Positions 34,905-43,605 of a DNA stretch of 64,000 nucleotides are shown here, one piece after another. The notes under the pieces are model-generated. The model ran no database searches. It was not told the origin of the DNA and saw only the letters and a program-made list of their open reading frames with translations. Where the stretch lies: contig NZ_OMWD01000001.1 of the NCBI RefSeq assembly GCF_900314695.1, positions 1-64,000 of the forward strand, given 5' to 3'. This DNA is from an uncultured Methanobrevibacter sp. (GTDB taxonomy: Archaea > Methanobacteriota > Methanobacteria > Methanobacteriales > Methanobacteriaceae). A program made the translations under genes and the position numbers. How positions within the stretch are numbered: the stretch's first letter is position 1; each line of letters starts with the position of its first letter.

Positions 34905-35731
34905 TATTCTGGTTTTGAGATTAAGTCTGTTTTACAACCTGGGTTTCCTTCTTTCATGTGAGGGGTTCTTAAAACAGTATCATTTGCTTTTTCGATTTCT
35001 CTTGCTTCTTGTGCTAATTTAGCAGCGCATGCAGCAATTTCGTGAGCAGCAGCTACTAATGGGATGAAGTTTTCGAAACCTTTAGTCATGAAACAACCTT
35101 TCATGTCTAAGTTAGCAACGGATCCAGCCATTTCGTATGCAGCAATAGCTTTTGCTTTTGCGTATGGGTTTGCGAATCCACCAGCTTCTGCAGCTTTTTC
35201 AGCAGTAACAATGAGTTTAGGTAATTCGATTGATCCAGCTTCTGCTTGTTCGATTACAGTGTCAATGGTTTGTTGGACTAATCTTAATGCTCCGGTTTCA
35301 GCTAATACTTTTAAGATGTCGGAGTTGAAAATAGCCATTTCAGTTGGGTCTAACCATTCTCTTTTTGCACCAATCATTGGGTCAGACATTACGATAATGT
35401 ATCCTAAACCTTGTTCATCCATTTCATCTTTTTTACCTTTACCAGGTGCGTCACCGACGATAATAGCAGGAATGTCTTTTGCGGATAACATTTCTCTTGC
35501 TTTAGCTGGTCCAGGAGCTCCTGGGTTTGGGCTAATGAAGATTGCGAAATCTGGTTCAAAAGCGTCTATTTTAGGTACGACGTCTTCTACTTGTTCAGGG
35601 TTCATTTTAGCTCCAGATCCAAAGGTTCTTACATCGATATTTGGTCTGTCTGCTCTTTCGTCTAACAATAGGTCAATTACTGGTGAAGTACCAATATTAC
35701 CACTTTTAATAATAGCAATTTTAACTACCAT
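34904..35731 (-). CDS. mtd: F420-dependent methylenetetrahydromethanopterin dehydrogenase
   Basis: Reduces methenyl-H4MPT to methylene-H4MPT with F420H2, in the hydrogenotrophic CO2-to-methane pathway. The 275-residue protein, starting V-V-K-I-A-I-I-K-S-G-N-I-G-T-S-P, matches Mtd along its length, including G-D-A-P-G-K-G-K-K-D and the acidic R-T-P-H-M-K-E-G-N-P end. GGAGAC precedes the ATG by a few bases. Its codon use is strongly biased, as expected for a core methanogenesis enzyme. That bias leaves a long open frame on the opposite strand, which I regard as an artefact. Confidence 0.97.
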   Translation of the reverse strand: MVVKIAIIKSGNIGTSPVIDLLLDERADRPNIDVRTFGSGAKMNPEQVEDVVPKIDAFEPDFAIFISPNPGAPGPAKAREMLSAKDIPAIIVGDAPGKGKKDEMDEQGLGYIIVMSDPMIGAKREWLDPTEMAIFNSDILKVLAETGALRLVQQTIDTVIEQAEAGSIELPKLIVTAEKAAEAGGFANPYAKAKAIAAYEMAGSVANLDMKGCFMTKGFENFIPLVAAAHEIAACAAKLAQEAREIEKANDTVLRTPHMKEGNPGCKTDLISKPE

Positions 35732-35998
35732 AATTAAGTCTCCTTTTTCGATATTAATAATTTTAATTCAAAAACTATTTAAATTTTATTATTTAAAGTT
35801 TTTAATCATTGTAAGAACTATTTTTGTAAATACTATTCATTATTGTAATAAAATAGTTAATAGGTTATATAATTTTTAATTTTTATGAAATTTTTTGACA
35901 AAATAATTGTTAATATTGCTAAATTTTTGGAAAAAATTACTTATAAATCAATGAGCAAATTTCCATGAAAATAAGAATTTTTAAAAAATAGATTTGAG

Positions 35999-36070
35999 TG
36001 GTTCCGACGAGATTCGAACTCGTGATCCCCTCCTTGTAAGGGAGGTATCATACCACTAGACCACGGAACC
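35999..36070 (-). tRNA. tRNA-Val (anticodon TAC)
   Basis: On the minus strand a full cloverleaf folds. The acceptor is GGTTCCG with CGGAACC. The D arm has loop TAGTGGTAT, the anticodon stem is CCTCC/GGAGG with loop CTTACAA giving anticodon TAC, and the T arm is ACGAG-TTCGAAT-CTCGT. The discriminator base is A. CCA is not encoded. Confidence 0.95.
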
Positions 36071-36090
36071 AACAAATATTATTATGATTT

Positions 36091-36106
36091 TATTAATATA
36101 TAAACA
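36091..36106 (-). promoter_or_regulatory. TATA box of tRNA-Val
   Basis: The minus strand reads TTTATATATTAATA about 22-35 bases upstream of the tRNA 5' end, the position expected of an archaeal TATA box. Confidence 0.55.
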
Positions 36107-36193
36107 TTTCGGTTTTTAATATTTTTGAGTAGATAATTTAATATAATTAATAACTATATATCTATTATTACAATAAAAAAATGAAGTGATAAA

Positions 36194-37117
36194 ATGGCTT
36201 GGGATGACACAGCTAGTAAAATATGGATAGATGGAAACATGGTAGATTGGAAAGATGCAAATATTCATGTACTTTCTCATGTTGTCCATTATGGTACAAG
36301 TGTTTTTGAAGGTATTCGTGCATACAAAAACGAAAATGGTGTTGCAGTATTCCGTTTAAAAGAACATGTACAACGTTTATTCGACTCTGCAAAAATTTAC
36401 AAAATTGATATTCCATATACTCAGGAAGAGGTTGAAGAAGCAATTTTAGAAACCGTTCGCGTAAATGATTTAGATGGTTGTTACATCCGTCCTATAGTAT
36501 TTAGAGGATATGGTGAACTTGGTGTAAATCCTTTAAATTGTCCTGTTAATGTAGTTATTGCTGCCTGGGAATGGGGATCATATTTAGGAGAAGAAGGAAT
36601 GGCAAATGGTGTAGACATTGGTGTTTCATCATGGAGAAAACCTGCACCAGATACTTTCCCTGCTCTTGCAAAATGTGGAGCAAACTATATGAATTCTCAA
36701 TTAGCTAAACTTGAGGCTATTGATAACGGTTATGATGAAGCTATCATGTTAGACTATGAAGGTCACGTTTCTGAAGGAAGTGGAGAAAACATATTCCTTG
36801 CTGAAGGGGAAAAATTATTCACTCCTGCAATGTCCTCATCCAATCTCAAAGGAATTACTAGAGATTCCATCATGACAATAGCTCGTGATTTAGGATATGA
36901 AGTTGTTGAAGAAGTAATTTCAAGAGAAAGATTATACTCTGCAAATGAAGTATTTTTCACAGGAACTGCTGCAGAAGTAACTCCAATCCGTTCAATCGAC
37001 CACAGACAAATTGGCGCCGGTAAAAGAGGACCAATCGCTGAAAAAATACAAACTGCCTTCTTTGACATTGTTGAGGCTAAAACAGAAGATAAATACAATT
37101 GGTTATCTTACATTTAA
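36194..37117 (+). CDS. ilvE: Branched-chain amino acid aminotransferase
   Basis: PLP enzyme of fold type IV that interconverts valine, leucine and isoleucine with their 2-oxo acids. It has 307 residues. Seen: H-Y-G-T-S-V-F-E-G-I-R-A-Y near residue 36; R-P-I-V-F-R-G-Y-G; the PLP lysine in the K-C-G-A-N-Y region near residue 160; and S-E-G-S-G-E-N-I-F. It ends F-F-D-I-V-E-A-K, characteristic of IlvE. It is transcribed divergently from tRNA-Val and followed 12 bases later by uppP. Confidence 0.95.
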   Translation: MAWDDTASKIWIDGNMVDWKDANIHVLSHVVHYGTSVFEGIRAYKNENGVAVFRLKEHVQRLFDSAKIYKIDIPYTQEEVEEAILETVRVNDLDGCYIRPIVFRGYGELGVNPLNCPVNVVIAAWEWGSYLGEEGMANGVDIGVSSWRKPAPDTFPALAKCGANYMNSQLAKLEAIDNGYDEAIMLDYEGHVSEGSGENIFLAEGEKLFTPAMSSSNLKGITRDSIMTIARDLGYEVVEEVISRERLYSANEVFFTGTAAEVTPIRSIDHRQIGAGKRGPIAEKIQTAFFDIVEAKTEDKYNWLSYI

Positions 37118-37129
37118 GCGGTGTAGTAT

Positions 37130-37963
37130 ATGAATATAATTCAAGCGATTATTATTGGTGTTGTTCAGGGATTGACTGAATTTTTACCGGTAAGTAGTTC
37201 AGCACATTTGGTTTTTATCCAAAATATTTTAGGAGTTGAAAGCTCTCTTGCTTTTGACACCTTTCTTCATTTGGGATCATTGCTTGCAGTTTTATGGTTC
37301 TTCCGTGCAGACATTATTAAAATGATTGTGTCATGGATTTCCAGTTTGTCTGATATTGTACATGGAAGATTTAAGGAAGGTTTTTATGAAGATCCTTACA
37401 AAAGACTTGCATGGTACGTTATTTTAGCTACAATTCCTGTTGGTCTTGTCGGAGTATTTTTTGAAGATTCTGTAGATGCATTATTTTCAGGTGCACTATA
37501 TGTTCCGGCATTCTTCTTATTTGTAACAGGTACCATTCTTTACTTGTCTCAAAGGATGACTAGCGGTAATATTAATTTCCATAATGTTGGTCCAAAAGAA
37601 TCATTATTTATGGGATTAGGTCAAGCTTGTGCTATTTTACCGGGACTTTCCCGTTCAGGTACTACAATAGCTGCAGGTCTTGTCATAGGTTTGGATAAGG
37701 AATTTGCTGCAAAATTCAGTTTTATATTATCTATTCCAGCGATTCTTGGAGCATTCCTATTGCAAGTCAAAGATATAGGTTCAGCTATGGATGCTAATTT
37801 CTTGCCAATAATTTTAGGTTTTATTGCAGCATTTATCGCAGGGTATGCGGCTATTAAATGGATGCTTGAATTAATTCAAAAAAGAAGTTTGGATATTTTT
37901 GCTTACTACTGTTGGGCAGTAGGTATAATTGTATTCATGGGTTCAATTGCCCACATATTCTAA
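37130..37963 (+). CDS. uppP: Undecaprenyl-diphosphatase family protein (UppP/BacA)
   Basis: A 277-residue membrane phosphatase with about eight helices. It removes the terminal phosphate of polyprenyl diphosphate and so recycles the lipid carrier for wall or glycan synthesis. Family motifs: Q-G-L-T-E-F-L-P-V-S-S-S-A-H near the N-terminus and L-P-G-L-S-R-S-G-T-T-I-A near residue 170. In a methanogen the carrier is probably undecaprenyl phosphate for pseudomurein or a dolichol-like lipid. It is likely cotranscribed with ilvE, with a 12-base gap. Confidence 0.95.
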   Translation: MNIIQAIIIGVVQGLTEFLPVSSSAHLVFIQNILGVESSLAFDTFLHLGSLLAVLWFFRADIIKMIVSWISSLSDIVHGRFKEGFYEDPYKRLAWYVILATIPVGLVGVFFEDSVDALFSGALYVPAFFLFVTGTILYLSQRMTSGNINFHNVGPKESLFMGLGQACAILPGLSRSGTTIAAGLVIGLDKEFAAKFSFILSIPAILGAFLLQVKDIGSAMDANFLPIILGFIAAFIAGYAAIKWMLELIQKRSLDIFAYYCWAVGIIVFMGSIAHIF

Positions 37964-37974
37964 AAATTAAATTT

Positions 37975-37995
37975 ATAGAGATTAAAAATCTCTAT
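37975..37995. terminator. Bidirectional stem-loop between uppP and cobT
   Basis: ATAGAGATT (37975-37983) pairs perfectly with AATCTCTAT (37987-37995) around AAA, in the space between the convergent uppP and cobT ends. Confidence 0.5.
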
Positions 37996-39059
37996 TTACA
38001 TACTTTTTCTATTCTTTTTCTTAGTTTTTCAACAGAATTTCCTAAAACAAGTGCAGAATACATTGCGCCTCCGGCTCCTGCACCCTCTTTAACAAATCCT
38101 TTCAAATAATTTTTCAATCCTTCATGACTTGACTCTTCAAATTTAGGGTCTACAACATTAACGGTAATGCTGTCGTCAATCTGTTTTAAAATGCCGAATA
38201 AATCTGCGGTTTCATCGCCGGCAACATATACTGTTGTAGCCAAGTTAATTCTTGAAAAATCAAAAGTAGGTTGTATGGATTTTATAATTGCACAGACGGC
38301 TGCCATCTGTGTTCCGCCTGCTAAAATAATTGGAATGTCAGAGCCTAAAACTATTCCTGCAATTGCAGGTAATGTCGGGTCACCCACTGCGCCGATTGCT
38401 TGGATTGCATCTATATCATCTTTTTCAGGGTCAAGTCCAGCGTTTTCCAATCCTTCATCTACAACTTTTGTTTTCATGTCATGAGGGTTATGAGGCATGC
38501 TCCCGCTTACTTTTTCATTGGCTTCATAACCGAGAGCCCTTAAAACTCCGAGTGCAGTAGTAGTTCCTGCAGCTATACTTTCACCAATAATGAGCATTTC
38601 ATGTCTTCTGGATAATTCAGCACCTAAGTCTTTAGCGTTTTCAAAAATTTCAAGAGGATTCAATACTCCTTTCCCGGTTCTAATGTCTCTTCCATATTCC
38701 TTTCCAAATGTGAGATATTCAATATCTGGCTTGATTTTAGAACCCGCATCTATTATTACAAATGGAATTTCTGAAAGTTGAAGTGATGCTTTTGTTAGTC
38801 TTGCAGGGGTTGGTGCTGCCGCATCTCCAACTACAGTTTCAGCTGGTGCGTCACAACACCTGACTTCACCTAAAACCATAAATTCAGCATCTGATGCAGG
38901 TGTATATTCAGTTAAGTCTGCTGATGGTCCAGCACCTGAAATTCCATCTATCAATGATGTTTCGGTTGTTCCAATTGTAAGTAAAAATACCGGATCTTCA
39001 CATTCCTGTAACATTTCTGTTAATTCTTCTGATCCGTATGTTGTAACTCCATCAATCAT
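37992..39059 (-). CDS. cobT: Archaeal CobT-like nicotinate-nucleotide phosphoribosyltransferase (UPF0284)
   Basis: A 355-residue protein of the archaeal CobT/UPF0284 group, distant homologues of bacterial CobT. CobT activates the lower-ligand base of cobamides by transferring phosphoribose from nicotinate mononucleotide. Gly-rich motifs seen are S-G-A-G-P-S-A-D-L near the N-terminus, G-E-S-I-A-A-G-T-T-T-A-L-G-V in the middle, I-L-A-G-G-T-Q-M-A-A-V, and K-E-G-A-G-A-G-G at the end. I start at ATG 39059, because GGTG lies six bases upstream; the in-frame GTG at 39068 is part of that site. It overlaps the upstream hypothetical gene by eight bases, suggesting coupling. Confidence 0.85.
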   Translation of the reverse strand: MIDGVTTYGSEELTEMLQECEDPVFLLTIGTTETSLIDGISGAGPSADLTEYTPASDAEFMVLGEVRCCDAPAETVVGDAAAPTPARLTKASLQLSEIPFVIIDAGSKIKPDIEYLTFGKEYGRDIRTGKGVLNPLEIFENAKDLGAELSRRHEMLIIGESIAAGTTTALGVLRALGYEANEKVSGSMPHNPHDMKTKVVDEGLENAGLDPEKDDIDAIQAIGAVGDPTLPAIAGIVLGSDIPIILAGGTQMAAVCAIIKSIQPTFDFSRINLATTVYVAGDETADLFGILKQIDDSITVNVVDPKFEESSHEGLKNYLKGFVKEGAGAGGAMYSALVLGNSVEKLRKRIEKVCK

Positions 39060-39555
39060 CTTTTTCACCTAGTCTTTTTAATTGTTCAATGATAATTTTA
39101 TTTTGATTAATGATTTTTTTATTTTGATTCATTATCTTTATTAACATTTCTCTTTCTGGCAATTCATTGTCAGTTTTAAATGTTTGTCCGTCTCTGGATC
39201 TTGGAGGGATTTTAATCTGGTCTTTTGGAGGAAGTTTGTCTTCTTGTTTTGGCATTGCAGGTATCACTCCTCTTGAAGCACTGTCCTCTCTTGAGATAAA
39301 ATCAACATATCTATGTGTTACTTTATTTTTTCCTCTCTCTTCAAGCAGTTCCATTAATCTTTCGTCTACGTTATCAACACCAACAAGTTGTTCTTCTTCA
39401 ACTTCATGAATTAATCTTTTTTGAATGTTATATGCATTGTATATTGGAATTCCTCTAGCATTACATTCATTTTTGAACATATCATGGATGTTGATGTCTC
39501 CAGTTAATTGCTTTACTCTTTTCTGTTCTAATGTATTAGCACTATAAAATCCCAT
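39052..39555 (-). CDS. Hypothetical protein upstream of cobT
   Basis: A 167-residue soluble protein that I do not recognise. The N-terminal 70 residues look folded (G-D-I-N-I-H-D-M-F-K-N-E-C-N-A-R-G-I-P-I). The middle is Pro/Lys-rich (P-P-K-D-Q-I-K-I-P-P-R-S-R-D-G), and the last 35 residues are a helix with N-Q-N-K-K-I-I-N-Q-N-K repeats, probably a coiled coil. It overlaps cobT by eight bases and has an AGTGAAATC site before the ATG, so the two genes are coupled. A role linked to cobamide metabolism is possible only by context. Confidence 0.7.
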   Translation of the reverse strand: MGFYSANTLEQKRVKQLTGDINIHDMFKNECNARGIPIYNAYNIQKRLIHEVEEEQLVGVDNVDERLMELLEERGKNKVTHRYVDFISREDSASRGVIPAMPKQEDKLPPKDQIKIPPRSRDGQTFKTDNELPEREMLIKIMNQNKKIINQNKIIIEQLKRLGEKDD

Positions 39556-39646
39556 GATTTCACTTTTGTTTTTTAAATTTAAAAAATATTTTTATATATT
39601 CTTAAATAGTAATATACTAATTAATTAAATTTTTTAGTTGATTGTC

Positions 39647-41236
39647 TTGATAAGTTTAGGAATTGAAGGAACTGCAGAAAAAACTGGTGTAGGTATTGTT
39701 GATAGTGACGGAAATATATTGGCTATGGCTGGAAAACAATTATTTCCTGAAGAGGGTGGAATTCATCCGAGAATTGCTGCTGAACACCATGCCAAATGGA
39801 TTCCTGAACTAATTCCTCAAACTATTGAAGAATCAGGTTTATCTTACGATGATATCGATTTAATTTCTTTTTCACAGGGTCCGGGTTTAGGCCCTGCTTT
39901 AAGGATTGTTGCAACCTCTGCAAGAAGCTTGGCTTTATCTTTGAATAAACCAATAATTGGGGTAAATCACTGTATTGGTCATGTTGAAGTTGGAAAATTA
40001 GATACTGGTGCTAAAAATCCAGTTTCCCTTTATGTAAGTGGTGGAAACAGTCAGGTAATTGCATATGAAAGTGGAAGATATAGGATTTTCGGTGAAACTT
40101 TAGACATCGCTATTGGAAATTGTCTGGATCATTTTGGCCGTGAGACTGGACTGGGCCATCCTGGAGGTCCGGTAATAGAAAAACTTGCTAAAGATGGTTC
40201 ATATATTGACCTGCCTTATGTTGTAAAAGGAATGGATTTTTCCTTTTCAGGATTGTTGTCTGCAGCTTTAAGGGAAGCTGAAAAAGGAACTCCCATGGAA
40301 GACATTTGTTTTTCACTTCAGGAAACCGCTTTTGCAATGCTGGTTGAGGTTACTGAAAGGGCACTGTCACACACCCAAAAGGATGAGGTGATGTTGTGTG
40401 GAGGGGTTTCAGCAAATTCACGTTTGCGAGAAATGCTTAAGACAATGTCAGAAGAGCATGGCGCCAAATTTTACATGCCTGAAATGAAGCTTTGCGGTGA
40501 TAATGGGGTTATGATTGCTTGGCTGGGTCTTTTGATGTGTAAGGAATTCGGGCCGATGGATTTGTCCCAAACTGGAATAATTCAAAAATTCAGAACTGAT
40601 GAGGTGGACATCCCTTGGATTGACAATTCTAAAAGCTATCTAAAATTAAGTGATGATTTGATAGCTAAAGGCGCCGAATCAAACATCGTCAAGGCAAATT
40701 ATTTGGGTGAAAAAGCGGTTTTAAAGGATAGGGTTCCTAAAAACTATAGAATTTCTGAAATCGACAACAAAATTAGAAAAGCCAGATGTAAAGAGGAAGC
40801 AAAACTGCTGGCAGATGCTAAAAGAGCAGGTGTTAAAACTCCAATTCTATATGATGTTGATTTAAATAACAAATCAATACTTATGGAAGAAATTGACGGT
40901 GTAATGGTAAAGGATGTTATTGATGAGAAATTATCATTTAGAATCGGTGAGGAAATATCAAAGCTTCACAGCGCCGGCATAATTCATGGAGACATTACCT
41001 CTTCAAATGTCATGCTTCAGGATGATAATCTTGTTTTCATCGATTTTGGTCTTGGCAGGTACTCTTCTTTAGATGAAGACAAGGCAGTTGATTTGCTTGT
41101 TTTGAAAAAGTCATTACAAAGCATTGATTATAATTTGGCATTGGACTATTTTGATGCTGTTTTAAAAGGTTATGATAATGATTCTGTTGTTAATAAAATA
41201 GATGATATTGAATCAAGAGGAAGATATACTCATTAA
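39647..41236 (+). CDS. Fused Kae1-Bud32: tRNA t6A threonylcarbamoyltransferase and kinase
   Basis: A bifunctional protein of the KEOPS complex. Kae1 (residues 1-about 325) attaches threonylcarbamoyl to A37 of ANN-decoding tRNAs; metal ligands are His108 and His112 in N-H-C-I-G-H, with S-G-G-N-S-Q and the late G-D-N-G motif. Bud32 (from about 330) is a small kinase/ATPase with K-A-V-L-K, H-G-D (447-449) and D-F-G (466-468). The fusion is common in methanogens. I start at TTG 39647 (M-I-S-L-G-I-E-G-T-A-E-K), which fits the usual N-terminus; TTG 39638 would add three residues. There is no ATG near the start. Confidence 0.95.
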   Translation: MISLGIEGTAEKTGVGIVDSDGNILAMAGKQLFPEEGGIHPRIAAEHHAKWIPELIPQTIEESGLSYDDIDLISFSQGPGLGPALRIVATSARSLALSLNKPIIGVNHCIGHVEVGKLDTGAKNPVSLYVSGGNSQVIAYESGRYRIFGETLDIAIGNCLDHFGRETGLGHPGGPVIEKLAKDGSYIDLPYVVKGMDFSFSGLLSAALREAEKGTPMEDICFSLQETAFAMLVEVTERALSHTQKDEVMLCGGVSANSRLREMLKTMSEEHGAKFYMPEMKLCGDNGVMIAWLGLLMCKEFGPMDLSQTGIIQKFRTDEVDIPWIDNSKSYLKLSDDLIAKGAESNIVKANYLGEKAVLKDRVPKNYRISEIDNKIRKARCKEEAKLLADAKRAGVKTPILYDVDLNNKSILMEEIDGVMVKDVIDEKLSFRIGEEISKLHSAGIIHGDITSSNVMLQDDNLVFIDFGLGRYSSLDEDKAVDLLVLKKSLQSIDYNLALDYFDAVLKGYDNDSVVNKIDDIESRGRYTH

Positions 41237-41291
41237 TTTTTTGGAATAGTTTTTAGTTAACTATATTAAAAATTTAAAATATACTATTTTT

Positions 41292-41843
41292 ATGATAACA
41301 TTTATAACTGGTAACGAACATAAAGTTAAAGAAGCAGAGAATATTTTCAAAGATTATGACATTAACTTAGAGCATATTGATTTAGGTTACACAGAACCTC
41401 AAGGAACTCTTGAGGAAGTGGCTATATCAGGCGCAAAATATGCTTGTCGTAAACTTGGAAAGCCTGTGATTGTTGAAGATGCTGGTTTGTTCATTAAAGC
41501 TTTAAATGATTTTCCTGGAGTCTATTCACACTACGTTCAAGATACTATTGGAAATCAGGGAATTTTAAAGTTATTGGCAGACACTGATGACCGTTATGCC
41601 GAATTCAGGTCAGTTATTGGGTACTGTGCCCCCAATTCTGAGCCCAAGACTTTTTTAGGCAAGGTTTCAGGTGAAATCGCAGTTGAAGAAAGAGGAGATT
41701 TAGGATTCGCTTTTGATCCATTGTTTTATGTTCCAAGTGAAGGTAAGACTTTTGGAGAACTTACAACTGATGAAAAAAACCAATTTTCACATAGAAAAAA
41801 TTCATTAAAAAAATTTATTGAATGGTATTCTAATCAAGAATAA
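41292..41843 (+). CDS. rdgB: XTP/dITP diphosphatase (Ham1/RdgB family)
   Basis: Hydrolyses non-canonical purine triphosphates (XTP, dITP, ITP), cleaning the nucleotide pool. It has 183 residues. Family motifs: I-T-G-N-E-H-K-V-K-E-A near the N-terminus, V-E-D-A-G-L-F-I in the middle and F-G-E-L-T-T-D-E-K-N with S-H-R near the end. The ATG is only about 12 bases from a TATA-like run with no ribosome-binding site, so the message may be nearly leaderless. It sits between kae1-bud32 and rpsO, an arrangement common in archaea. Confidence 0.94.
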   Translation: MITFITGNEHKVKEAENIFKDYDINLEHIDLGYTEPQGTLEEVAISGAKYACRKLGKPVIVEDAGLFIKALNDFPGVYSHYVQDTIGNQGILKLLADTDDRYAEFRSVIGYCAPNSEPKTFLGKVSGEIAVEERGDLGFAFDPLFYVPSEGKTFGELTTDEKNQFSHRKNSLKKFIEWYSNQE

Positions 41844-41881
41844 CTAATTCATACTTATTTAAAAATTAAAGAGGTTATATT

Positions 41882-42280
41882 ATGGCAAGACCAGAATGGG
41901 TAACTTATAGTGACGAAGAAATTGAAGAAATGATTTTAAAATTTAACAAAGAAGGTAAAAGTACTTCCGAAATCGGTATTGTATTAAGAGACCAATATGG
42001 AATTCCATCTGTAAAAGATGTTACTGGTGAAAGAATCACCGAAATCTTAAAAAGAAACGGTCAAGCTGGAGAATACCCAGAAGACTTATTAAACTTAATT
42101 AAAAGGGCTGTAAATATCAGAGACCACTTAGAAGAAAATCCTAAAGACTTACATTCAAAAAGAGGTTTAACTATCATTGAATCAAGAATCAGAAAATTAG
42201 CTTCTTACTATGTAAGTGAAGGAGCATTACCAGAAGGTTGGAGATACAATCCAAAAGAAGCAGCACTCCTTGTTAAATAG
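41882..42280 (+). CDS. rpsO: 30S ribosomal protein S15
   Basis: A 132-residue archaeal/eukaryal-type uS15, longer than the bacterial form by an N-terminal extension (A-R-P-E-W-V-T-Y-S). It binds 16S rRNA in the platform. The conserved D-L-H-S-K-R-G-L segment is clear. GAGGTT precedes the ATG. Its 3' end probably overlaps the start of the DHH gene. Confidence 0.97.
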   Translation: MARPEWVTYSDEEIEEMILKFNKEGKSTSEIGIVLRDQYGIPSVKDVTGERITEILKRNGQAGEYPEDLLNLIKRAVNIRDHLEENPKDLHSKRGLTIIESRIRKLASYYVSEGALPEGWRYNPKEAALLVK

Positions 42281-43604
42281 GGCTGAGGAAGCTACTAATG
42301 TGCTTCGTGAGCACATAGAAAAGGATAGTGTTATAAGAATAATTTCTCACAATGATGCTGATGGAATTTCATCCGCTGCTGTTATAGCTAATGCTTTAGC
42401 TGAAGAAAATGTTCAATTTCACACTTCCTGTATTCCACGTCTTAAAGAAGATATTGTAAATCAATTAAGACATGAGAAATATGATTTATTCATTTTCTCA
42501 GATATGGGTAGTGCTTTTGTAAATGAGTTTAATACTTATAAGCATGATGTAATTATTGCTGACCACCATCAGGTCAATGACACTGAATCGGAAAGCAATG
42601 TTGTCCATATAAATCCGCATCTCTTTGGAATTGATGGTAGTAAGGATTTATGTGGTGCAGGTTCAAGCTATTTGGCTGTTCGTGAACTTGGTAAAAAACA
42701 TTTGGCATATTTCGCTTTAGTTGGTGCTTTTGGTGATATGCAAGGTCAAGGCGGATTTACAGGTGTTAATAAATTAATACTTGATGATGCTTTGGAAAGT
42801 GGGGTTCTGGAAATTCATGAGGATTTAAAGATTGTTTCAAAAGCTTCAGAACCTATTTTTAAATCCCTTGCTTATACATTTTCACCACCTCTTCCAGGTA
42901 TTAGTGGAGATTTGGAAGGCGCTCAGGCATTTCTGGAAAAAAGGAATTTGTCATATGGAATCAAATTCACAGATCTTGAAGATGAGGAAAAAGATCTCTT
43001 GAAGGATGCGCTTATGAATATCAATCCTGATATTTTCGGAGATTGTTATACTGTACCGAAAGAAGTGCCTTTATTACGCGATTTGGAAGAGTATTCATAT
43101 ATTCTTGATGCATGCGGTAAAAACAAAAAGCAAGGCTTGGGGTTAAGCATTGCTCTTGGTGAAAAAGACAAGGCTTTGGATGCTGCTTTAAGACTTCAAA
43201 GACAATACCGTGACCAAATCGTTAAGGGGCTAGAATGGATTAAAAGGGAAGGTGCAGTTCAGCTTTCAGATATTCAATATTTATATAGTGAAGATAAAGT
43301 ATTAAAATCTGTAATGGGAACAATTGCTAGCATTGGCTTATCTGTAGAGTTGTTGGATAATTCTAAACCTGTAATTGGAATGTCAAGACTCCATAATGAT
43401 ATTAAAATTTCTGGTAGAACAACAAGAGAAATGGTTAGCAAAGGTGTAGATTTGGGCAGTGCCCTTAGAGACTCTTCCAACAATTTCGGTGGCCAAGGAG
43501 GAGGTCATGATATTGCTGCTGGAGCTATGATTCCTTTTGAAAGCAAAGATAATTTTTTACACCTTGTTAATGAAATGGTTGAATATCAATTAAGTAATGA
43601 TTAA
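42270..43604 (+). CDS. DHH-family phosphoesterase, archaeal RecJ-like
   Basis: Single-strand exonuclease-like DHH protein of the archaeal RecJ/GAN group, which associates with the replisome in some archaea. Motifs: S-H-N-D-A-D-G-I-S (metal-binding Asp pair), F-S-D-M-G, A-D-H-H (the DHH equivalent) and, in the C-terminal DHHA1 domain, G-G-Q-G-G-G-H-D-I-A-A-G-A. I start at TTG 42270, giving 444 residues beginning M-L-N-R-A-E-E-A, which resembles archaeal relatives and overlaps rpsO by 11 bases. GTG 42300, nine bases after GAGGAA, is an alternative. A longer frame from GTG 42216 would lie inside rpsO and is unlikely. Confidence 0.88.
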   Translation: MLNRAEEATNVLREHIEKDSVIRIISHNDADGISSAAVIANALAEENVQFHTSCIPRLKEDIVNQLRHEKYDLFIFSDMGSAFVNEFNTYKHDVIIADHHQVNDTESESNVVHINPHLFGIDGSKDLCGAGSSYLAVRELGKKHLAYFALVGAFGDMQGQGGFTGVNKLILDDALESGVLEIHEDLKIVSKASEPIFKSLAYTFSPPLPGISGDLEGAQAFLEKRNLSYGIKFTDLEDEEKDLLKDALMNINPDIFGDCYTVPKEVPLLRDLEEYSYILDACGKNKKQGLGLSIALGEKDKALDAALRLQRQYRDQIVKGLEWIKREGAVQLSDIQYLYSEDKVLKSVMGTIASIGLSVELLDNSKPVIGMSRLHNDIKISGRTTREMVSKGVDLGSALRDSSNNFGGQGGGHDIAAGAMIPFESKDNFLHLVNEMVEYQLSND

Positions 43605-43605
43605 T

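Noticed and set aside
35064..35879. 271-codon open frame on the plus strand opposite mtd
   Set aside because: It lies wholly antisense to a conserved enzyme. Strong codon bias in mtd (few codons that give antisense stops) explains the long opening, and the product looks like Ser/Ile-rich shadow sequence.
42216..42269. N-terminal extension of the DHH protein from GTG 42216
   Set aside because: It overlaps the highly conserved end of rpsO in another frame, and the residues do not resemble the start of DHH proteins.
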